Origin: Alopecurus myosuroides
Lineage: Eukaryota > Streptophyta > Magnoliopsida > Poales > Poaceae
NCBI GenBank assembly: GCA_028641055.1
Contig: CM054061.1
Span: forward strand, 57,688,135 to 57,752,134
Direction of reading: 5' to 3'
Length of the DNA: 64,000 nt
Both the position numbers and the translations under genes were made by a program. The notes below the pieces were generated by a model. It worked only from the letters and a program-made list of their open reading frames with translations, did not search any database and was not told the DNA's origin. Positions 55,591 to 64,000 of this stretch are shown here, piece after piece. How positions within the stretch are numbered: position 1 is the stretch's first letter; every line of letters begins with the position of its first letter.

Positions 55591-58500
55591 TCACTCGGCG
55601 CCCATCTTGGCCTTACCCTTGCCATCATTGGTGGTAGCAGCAACACCCGGATCGGCGGCGCCAGCCCCCGCAGGGGGCGGAACGACTGATGTTGAGGCAG
55701 CAGGAGCAGAGCCGGCTTCAGCTTGTTTCTTGGCAGCCTCCGCCCTTATCGCAGCAGCTTCCTCCTTCCACCGAGCCATCATGTCATATGGTTCGGGAAG
55801 ATCTGACTTAATTGCCACACCAGCAGAATCATAAGCGGGGACAAGAGTATTGACGTCCAGTTCATCAGCGATCACGCTAGCCGGGTAACGGACCTCTTTC
55901 TGCACAGCCTGAAAATCCTCCCGCGAGAATTTTGAACCATCAAGCTTGAATTCGGGGAAGCCGCCCATGAGCTTTGCCAGATCGAGCTTGGGGAAGTAAG
56001 CCTTGGCGAGTGATAGCCCCCGGGTCATTCCAACCCGGCAGGACGAGCGCTTCCAGTGCCAAATCCACTCAGGAATCGTGGAAAAGGCGTCCAGCATCCT
56101 CTTCAGGTCAACATGTCCTCTACCTGGCCACCGTAACTCTTCCAAGATCCATCTGGTTCCGGCACACAGCTGCCGGATAACATTCTTCATGGTCTTCAGC
56201 TTGGCAATATCATCCTCATCCGGCATGGTTTCGTCCGGGCCTGGAGTAAAATGAATATATAAGCTAAGCATTTTTTGCTGTTGGTCAAAAGGATAAACCC
56301 GGAGAAGGAAGCATACCAAGCAAAGAACGATAGGTATCAGAAATTTCGACAGAAAGGCTTGTCAGGTCGTCTTCGGCTCGGTGAGCCCTTCTTCGGTACT
56401 TCTTCATTAATTGCCTATTCCTTCTGGCTTCAGTCTTGGCCGCTTCGCGTAAAGATATCTCTTTTTCAATGAGCTTGGCGGCGTTTGCAAGTTTCTCCTC
56501 ATATTGAGTCACGAAAGACTGCGTGGATGTTAAAAAGTGTTAGTCGGATAGAAGAGCACGGTTATCAGTCATTGGTATAATAAAAGTACCGAGCAAGTCA
56601 TGAATGAACTCCCTCGGAACTTGGGGACTGGACAAAGGTACAAGCAACATTAATCAAACTTACCTCGTGTTTGGTTATCAAAGACCCCAAGATATTTTCC
56701 TCGTTAGCCCTTAAGGCGCGCAGGGTCTCTAGCATCTGGGCAAAAGTTAACTCCTCGGAGCGAGTCCCGGAAGAGCCGGCAGCTTGATCATCTGGTAGGG
56801 GGGTTCCCCTTGCATTTGGAGTGGAGACCCGGACAGTTTGAGTGTCCGGGTTGGGAGGGCCCATCTTTGTATCTAGAATTTCTATCTCTTCGTCTACTGG
56901 TTCCGATAAGGAAGGAGATCCGACGGTTTGGGAAAGTGGATTGTTCAGAGGGCCTTGTTCCTGGTTAGTGGCCGCATCACCACCAGTTGCGGCGTCTGCG
57001 GCGTCAGTCGGCTTCTTCACCTGGAGGTTATCCGTTTCTGTGTTTTCCGGGTCACTGACGGTGACCTGAGCACTGAAAGAAAGATGAAAAAAGGCAGTTA
57101 TTAATGATGATGGTGTCTCGGATGAAAGTTCGCTAGAGGCAAAAAGAAATAGTAAGGCAAAAACTTACCCGGCATTTACGGTGTAATCCGATGGGAGCTC
57201 GCCACTTGAAGTAGATGAGGTATTCGCAGGAACCACTAATGGAACCCGGAATTGCCCGGCACGTGGGTGGTTAGGAGAAGGGTGGCGCTGAGGAGAGTTG
57301 GAAGAACGAGATGGAGGAGCACTGCCACGAGGGACTAAAGGGGCGGAGATGCCCGGGTTAAGGGGATCTTCACCCGGGGAGCTCCGAGTTACCCTGCGCT
57401 TGGCGGGGAAAGATTCCTTCAAGCACGGCGAATTTGACAATTGATGGTTAAGTCTTCGCATGGCGTCAAAGGAGTAAGATTCAGAATATAGTGAGGAAAA
57501 AGGAACCTTGGATACTGTCCCCCTGCTTTTCCTCTTGGCCCCGGCTGTTGCCTCTGGGTCAGACTCGGTTCTCTCCGGGTCATCCTCGTTGTTTCCACCT
57601 TCGTCCTCCAGCCCTGCGAGTCAGATGTGTATTCATTGGGAAAAAGACAAACGAAAGGAAAGTAATACAAGCAAAAGTATGCAGATCCTGGGTGAATACC
57701 TTCGCTGTCGTCAGTCGTCTCGTCCTCCTCTTCCGGGTCTCTGGAGGGGGGGAGTGGGTCCACTCTCCAGAAGGGGTCATCAGCCTAAAGTAAAAAGATA
57801 AAGTTAAGGTTTAGAAGCAGTATCGAGTTGAAATGTGGAGACAAGTTATGAGTGCCGGGTATTACCGTTGGAGCTGGATTTTCCCGAGTAAACGGAGGTA
57901 ACCCGGAGATGCCCTTTATCACCTCCAGCTTCTCTGCCAAGAGGCTCTTGATGGTCTTGATAGTGTCACCGGTCGCAAAGCTTTTGGAGGAATAGCGAAG
58001 TGCATCTGTAGTGTGACCCGAATACTCGCACATCAATTTGGTGCGGATGGAATTAGGTTGGATTCGGAAGTCGACCCATGTCTTTATCAAATTGAGCCCT
58101 AGGAGGCCTTGGGCTGAGAGAATGGCTATTTTGGCTAGTGCAGGAAGGATTGCTTCCCTGTCCGAGTCTGGTGCGAAGGCACTGAAAGACTCGGAGGGTT
58201 TGAGGGGGGTCTCTGAGTAACCCGGCAGCTTCTTTTCGCTGTCGGAGGAGGTATCGCGGCAATAAAAAAAGGATAACTGCCAATGTTTGGCACAGGATTG
58301 CAGGTTGAGGGTTGGCATTAAAGAATTCCTACGGCGTTGGATGGATACTCCGCCGCAAGTGAGAAGCGCCCCGTCGCCGCTTTCGCGGCACGGTTTGCAT
58401 TGGAATAAGTCAGTGAAAAGAGTCAGGTTTGGTGGCATGCACAAATACGACTCAGATAGAACTATGAAGTGGGTGATGTTCAACATGGAGTTAGGCCCTA

Positions 58501-58795
58501 TGTCGAACACCCGGAGTCCGTAGTGATCTAAGACCTCCCTAAAGAAGGGGTGACCCGGAGGGCGAAATCCTCGGGTCACGTGCTCTACAAAGCAGATTAC
58601 CTCGTCTTCTGCGGGAGTGGGATGAGTTTCGTTACCCGGCACCCTCTAGTGGATGTCTTTCTGAGAGGGGAGGGTGCCTAACTCGGTTAGTTCGTCCAAC
58701 TTGGCCTTAGTGGTTGTGGAGCGCCCCCAATTGGCGGATATGGCTTGGGTGGTCCTTGCTTGAGCCGGATGTTTTCCTTGTCGCTTGGGAGCCAT
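55591..58795 (-). pseudogene. Antisense six-exon gene, copy 2, nonsense mutation and promoter lost
   Basis: Exons correspond to copy 1 shifted by 10160: 58795-57866, 57784-57700, 57613-57169, 57072-56664, 56518-56317, 56240-55591. GT-AG borders are kept. Codon 50 is TAG (58646-58648) where copy 1 has tryptophan TGG. The element at 58907 lies inside the 5'UTR intron, separating these exons from their TATA box and first exon. Other differences are mostly silent or conservative (A to S, E to K). Confidence 0.75.
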
Positions 58796-59914
58796 GGGGT
58801 CAGCCTGCGAAACACAAAAAGAAAAAGATGTATGAAATAAGACCCGGGAATGTTGGAATATCCGAGTATAGGGTACCAAGAAGGTACGAAGTTGAGAGCT
58901 GTCCGGTGAACGGACAACGACGTCGCCTAGAGGGGGGGGGGGTGAATAGGCGATTAAAACTTTTCCGGTTAATGCTTGCTAAATGCGGAAATAAACTAGG
59001 TGTTTAAATTAACAAGCATACAACCTAAATATTCTATGGTCAACTAGATGAACAAACAACTTATGCTAAGCAAGACAAGTAACAAGGTGATAGCAAGATA
59101 TATAACTTCAAGCTCGAAGGCTATCACAATGTAAATTGCAAAAGTAAAAAGCTCGGGTATAGAAATAACCGAGGCACACGGAGACGATGATGTATTCCCG
59201 AGTTCCTCCCACAAAGGGGAGTACGTCTCGTTGGAGGGGTGTGAGCTCGCCACGAAGGCCTACTCAACGCCACAAAGGCCTCACCCTATTCTCCGATGAA
59301 CCCCGCCACAAAGGCCTAGTTCACCTTCCACTATATGGCAACCTTCAAACCCGAGGCACGCATCCACAACTCAATTGGAGGCTCTCGGTGTCACCACAAT
59401 CTTGGGGCACGCATCCACAACTCAATTGGAGGCTCCCAAGAACACCACAAGTCGTCTAGGGTCCAAGACCCAAGAGTAACAAGCTCACAAACTTTCAACT
59501 TCCACGAATCCTCGTGGAGAGAGCAAACCGATGCAACCGATGCAAATGGCAAGAGCACAAGTGCTCAAATCCTTCACTCTCAAATTCCAACAAAGCAACA
59601 AATGCTTATGGGGGAATAAGAGAGGAAGAACAATGGAGGAGAAACACCAAGAACTCCAAGATCAAGATCTACTAAGTTTCCCTCACTAAGAAGGAAGATG
59701 GATTGGTTGAAATGTAGATCGAGATCTCCTCTACCTTCTCCCTCAAAGATATGCAAGAATCATAGGAGGGATTGGGAGAGGGGCAAGTTTTCCAAGGTCA
59801 ACAATGGTGGGAGAGAAGGGGAAAAACGTGCTTGGAAGACTTGGGGACCAATGGGGAAGAAAGCCCCCTTAAATAGGTCCCCACAAAAACTAGCCGTTTG
59901 TGCAGGAATCTGGG

Positions 59915-60412
59915 ACCGGAATATCCGGTCCAAGTTTGGACCGGAATATCCGATCCGAAGATCTGCTCGAAACCTGTTGACTTTAACCGGAATATCCGGT
60001 CCCCTTGGAAAAATCCGGTACCAATAATCCGGTCCATGTCAGTGAGCAAATTGGTCTGAAAACTGCCCAAACCGGAATATCCGGTATGCCCCGAATAATC
60101 CGGTTCAAATAATCCGGTTCATTCCAGAAGGTTCAAGCTTCCAGTCCTTAGCCATTTTTCGCAGCAACCGGAATATCCGGTCCAGGATGAATAATCCGGA
60201 CCAAATAATCCGGTTGACTCCAGTAGCTCGAACCTTCCAGTCCTTAGCCATTTTTCGCAACAAACTCCACAACCGGAATATCCGGTTTGAGATGAATAAT
60301 CCGGCTCCAAATAATCCGGCTCATCTCTGTCCCGAATATGGACCAAAACTACCCTAACCGGAATATCCGGTTGCCCGGAATAATCCGGCTAGAATAATCC
60401 GGTTGAGTCCGG
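59915..60412. repeat. Array of ACCGGAATATCCGGT inverted-repeat words
   Basis: Seven copies of CCGGA-ATA-TCCG(G) and about nine of ATAATCCGG lie in 500 bp, upstream (minus sense) of the TATA-like box. Confidence 0.85.
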
Positions 60413-61000
60413 AACAGAGAGGCTGAACTAGAAACCCCATAACTTTTGCAAAAGAACTCCGAACGAGGTAAATCCAATTGCATTGGAAAGATAACAGCAA
60501 GGAGTATCCAAACAAAAAGTGAAAATATTGATACCTCAAAGTATGGAGAAGTTACCACACATGGAAGGTGTGGGAACATTCTCAAAGACGAACGGAATAT
60601 TTTCACCACCGAAAACGCAACAAGTTTTTCTTATGAAATCCGTTTTCGAGAAACCAAGGCTTGTCATGAAGATCACGACAAGCACTAAAACCCAAAGGAG
60701 ACAAAAGCCAAATAAGAACCAAGAAAGATGATATGCAAAGTATGCAAAGGTTTGAGCTCTCCATAACGATTCGATCGAGTTACTCACTTGAGAGCCCCTC
60801 TTGATAGTACGACTATCTATCCTATAACCCGGTCTCCCAAAGACACGAGACCGGTAAAATAGAAAACCTATCAAGATTATACCTTTGCCTTGAGCATTCC
60901 ACTTGAGCTAGATGATGACGATCTTGACTCTCTCAAGTTGGATCCTCTTTCTTGATTGCGCTTGCTAGCACAAACTCCGCTTGATGAAGACTTGCAAGTT

Positions 61001-61062
61001 GCTCCCCCATACACCATTATGGGAGAGACTAGCTCCCCCATACACCATTATGGGAGAGACCC
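61001..61062. repeat. 31-bp tandem repeat, two units
   Basis: Two identical units beginning gctcccccatacaccat. Confidence 0.9.
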
Positions 61063-61675
61063 TTCGGCAAATCTTCACAAGGCCACAATCTCCAAAAGGG
61101 TGGCAAGCATCAAGCATAGGATATCTTCTAGATGCTTCACTTGAGCTTCCACGTCAAGGTCGATGACAAACACCGCTTGACGACGACATAGTCCATGGGC
61201 TAAAGAAATCTTCCTTTAGGTTCATGCCCATGGAAAGATACCTAACCACACATAGAGATGCGACACACACATATCATGGGTTAGTTCACAAAGCTATATT
61301 GACAATTGCTTACCATACCATGAGATACACAATCCCACTTGGTACAACTTGTAGCTTTGTGTGTTGATCGCTTGCTTGATCAACCTTGTATCTTTGCTTC
61401 TCACTTCTAAAGATGATGTCTTGAAGAAGATAATGAAAGATCACCTAATCCTTTTCTTCAAGACACACTAGCAATAAGCTCAACTCAAACCATGACCATT
61501 CTTCATATAAATCCTTGAATGTAACAATGGCCATCAAGGAAGCTAATAGAGTTCAACACATGAACTCCATTATTTCCTATGAACAAGATCTACAAAGATA
61601 ACTCAATGCAAACATTAGTCCATAAGGATTGTCATTAATTACCAAAACCACATATGGGGGAACCATGCACTTTCA

Positions 61676-61691
61676 ATCTCCCCCATTTTGG
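61676..61691 (-). promoter_or_regulatory. Polypurine tract
   Basis: CCAAAATGGGGGAGAT on the minus strand, abutting the LTR. Confidence 0.65.
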
Positions 61692-64000
61692 TAATTGATG
61701 ACAATCCCTTTTTACGAGGGTTTATATGATGAATGAAGCAAACATGCTAAACAAGAGCAAGGATGCAATAGCATGGAAAGGCAAATGCTTAAGAACGAAA
61801 CTAAAGCATAAACCAAATTCCCTTAAACCCTCTAAACTTCTCCCCCATTGGCATCCATTGCCGAAATGGGCAAAAAGATTAGAAGGCCAATATAGTAAGA
61901 GCTCCCCCATAGTGTATGCATTCCTCATGATATGAGTGAAATCAAGTGCATATCTCCAACTATGAATAGATGGAGGGAGATCAAACTATATTGAGGATCC
62001 AAAGATTTACAATCAAAGTAAAATTGAAGGATACTTTCACAAAGAAGCAACCAACCAACGGATCCGAAAAACCGATTGACCAAAATCAATATTTTGATAA
62101 GATCAACCAAGTGTTCTAGAAAATCAGGAGGGAACTCCCCAAGGTACATGCACAATGTTAGATTTGAATTACTATATAATGTGCACAACATGGAATCATC
62201 ACTCCCTTCTAGATAATTTTGAACACAAACAAGTGCAAGCGAATGGATTGGAAATGAATCAAAGCAACTTGCAAACAAACAAAAGTTGAGCAATGAAGAT
62301 CAAGACGTGACAAATAAAGACTTACTCAACCGAAATAGATGCGTGTGACAAGGAAAAACATTTTTAGGAGACTAATAGGATGATAGAATCATCAACATAG
62401 TCTTTCAATATAGGAGGCACATAGTGCATATCATGTCTTTCCCATACACACAAACCATCAAATGATAAAGCACATAGGTCCACAAGCTTATTAAGATGCA
62501 AAAGGAATACCAAACCAAAAGCAAAGCTTGTGCCTTTTAGGAACCACAAAGGAATATAAAGTAATAAAATGTGGTCACAAAAAAAAGAATATCAATTAAA
62601 GATGTAACTATTATCGTGTGTATAAGTTTCTAAGTGAACAACAATCACAAAGATATATATCCACAAAGAAACATGCACACACAAAATAGGTACAAAGGTG
62701 AAGAACATGATATCCAAGAGAGGTTCATTAATATACCAATAAGATTTTTGCTTGAAAGCAAAGCACTAAGCTTAGTTTAATCTTAAGGGGATATAGATGA
62801 ACACACAAAACTCATCAAAGCATCACAAATATCACAAGGGAAAAGTGATAGTTGGAATCCTTCGAGAAAGGTAACGCATATCACAAAAGATTTTCAAATG
62901 GTTTTTGAGAATTCATCAATATTTCATATGAGATACTTCAAGTAGAAGTTGCTAGATTAATATACTTGGGATTGGTGAATCATTTAAATATCCCCTTAGT
63001 ATGTAATCATCACGGCTTACTCATAGTTGCAATAAAGATGCATTTGAAAAGACATTTGCAAGAACCAAATGAAATTGCAACAAGGGAAATCATGCCAAGA
63101 AGCAACCTACACAAGGTTGAAATCTAGAAATGTATGCATGAGATAGATACTTGTTACCGAGACGACATTGGTGATGAAGAGGATGCGAGTTTGAAAATCA
63201 TCGAAGCTTGACTCCTATAATACCATGGTGAGAACACCTTCCTTATGAATGGAGCAAGCAGCCAATGTATCTCCATTGTACCTAAAACAAAATTCAAGTA
63301 CAAAATGGTACCCAAACTCATTGGGTCCAAAGTAGTTAGAACAACTACAATACATAGGACAAACTCCAAATAAATATGTGCATATTAATATGAATTTGAA
63401 TTTCATGCACATCTTAGCCATTTAGGATTTGATGGAGTTTATCCTATATATTGGATCAATGAAAGTAAGCATGCCAAAAGATATATAGTAAATAAGCATG
63501 CACAAAACTTTCAAGAGCCAAAACAAGATACAAATTGGACAAAGAACCAATTAAACCAAGGAACCACTCACAAGAGTGAAAAGAACGAGAATTGTCCAAA
63601 TTATATCAAGACCCAAATCAACACATGATTGAGGAAACCAAAATAGAGAAGATACAAAAAAACATAAAAGAGTGAACAAACCCTCTACACTTTTCATGAT
63701 AGCACACAAAGTACCAAGACGAAAAGTGTTTGTCTTCCAAAGAGACAAGTCATTGGGATAACAAACAAATTTAAAGACAACAAGTGTTCAAACGCATATA
63801 GGATAGTTCTTCCAATAATAGTGCATTATTTATGATCTTGCATTTGAATACAAAATGCACACAATGGAATCATTACTCTCCATATATATTATTCAAACAC
63901 TAGTCATGTTTAAATAAAATCAATTAGAATCAATACCAATTTAAAGAATGGTGATCTACTCAAAGTAGGATAGCTTCCCCAAGAATAGTGCAACCCAAAG
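61692..64000 (-). other. AT-rich non-coding interior of the right-hand LTR element
   Basis: No supported ORF on either strand. This looks like the long untranslated 3' region between the last ORF and the polypurine tract found in some plant LTR elements. Confidence 0.5.

Larger units (their letters stand above)
39593..58906 (+). mobile_element. Tandem pair of Tat-lineage gypsy elements sharing an LTR
   Basis: The order is LTR (39593), interior 1, LTR (49750), interior 2. Interior 2 is cut at 58906 by another element, so its own 3' LTR is not seen. Copies align from end to end with an offset of 10157 to 10160. By eye I noticed about 21 substitutions and 3 one-base indels in 9 kb. The left flank agatg has no visible partner. 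A repeat unit of LTR plus interior (10.16 kb) is the expected product of unequal crossover between LTRs of one element. Confidence 0.92.
58907..61675 (-). repeat. 3' LTR (2769 bp)
   Basis: Contains from low to high coordinates: a G-run (58932-58942), repeated 'cacaactcaattggaggctc' blocks (59362 and 59417), a minus-strand TATA-like TATTTAAG near 59870, the CCGGAATATCCGG array and a 31-bp tandem repeat (61001-61062). Confidence 0.75.
58907..64000 (-). mobile_element. Unclassified LTR retrotransposon, 3' LTR and part of interior
   Basis: The LTR 58907-61675 (plus sense TGAACGG to CTTTCA, ends TGAA/TTCA) is followed by a purine tract on the minus strand, so this is the 3' LTR of a minus-strand element whose body extends beyond the window. 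The interior 61676-64000 shows no gag or pol. It shares LTR words (gtgaataggc, cacaactcaattgg, ggataatccgg) with the element at 30846. Confidence 0.75.

Noticed and set aside
39593..58906. Two independent insertions of the same element next to each other
   Set aside because: There is only one LTR between the interiors and no target duplication or host base at the junction, so tandem recombination fits better.
59915..60412. CRISPR-like array of repeats
   Set aside because: Repeats are short, imperfect and unevenly spaced, spacers are repeat-like themselves, no cas genes, and the setting is a plant LTR.

Overview
The window is a block of plant nuclear intergenic DNA made almost entirely of nested transposable elements. 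The families recognised (a Sabrina/WHAM-type gypsy relative, a BARE/Angela-type LTR, a CACTA end with the 'tagtcccgg' subterminal words, Harbinger and MITE pieces) point to a large-genome Triticeae grass such as wheat, barley or a relative. I see no ordinary single-copy host gene.

Layout. 1-4502: minus-strand Tat-lineage Ty3/gypsy element (LTR, gag, protease, start of reverse transcriptase) running off the left edge. It sits in the 5' LTR of a Sabrina/WHAM-like element that occupies 4503-25100 and carries one unusual acidic ORF. That host is itself split by a complete 14.6-kb minus-strand chromovirus (7406-22012) with 4.3-kb LTRs, target duplication CGTTA, gag, a broken pol ending in a chromodomain, and an extra ORF upstream of gag. 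25101-26406: CACTA end with a 5S-rRNA-like stretch. 26407-36650: mosaic of WHAM-like LTR pieces, a BARE/Angela-like sequence with inverted ends (26978-34994), a solo LTR inside it (28590-30231, target duplication AGAAC), a decayed unclassified LTR element (30846-34915, target duplication AGAAG), and an LTR start full of inverted-repeat words (from 35901). 36650-38431: sparse DNA with MITE-like sequences. 38432-39592: 5' part of a PIF/Harbinger element with a Myb-like ORF1 pseudogene.

39593-58906: two nearly identical copies of a second Tat-lineage gypsy element in tandem, sharing the central LTR (LTR-internal-LTR-internal). Each copy has a sense pol without a gag domain and, on the opposite strand at the 3' end, a spliced gene. 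In copy 1 I can join six coding exons with GT-AG borders and compatible phases into an uninterrupted protein of about 906 residues, preceded by a 5'UTR intron and a TATA box. This antisense gene is the most interesting object in the window. Copy 2 carries a nonsense codon in it and has lost its promoter side to another insertion.

58907-64000: 3' LTR (2.77 kb, 58907-61675) and part of the non-coding interior of a further minus-strand LTR element, continuing past the right edge.

Relative ages by eye agree with the nesting. The host LTRs differ by roughly 5 percent, the chromovirus LTRs by roughly 1.2 percent, and the two tandem copies by roughly 0.2 percent. All counts were made by reading and are approximate.
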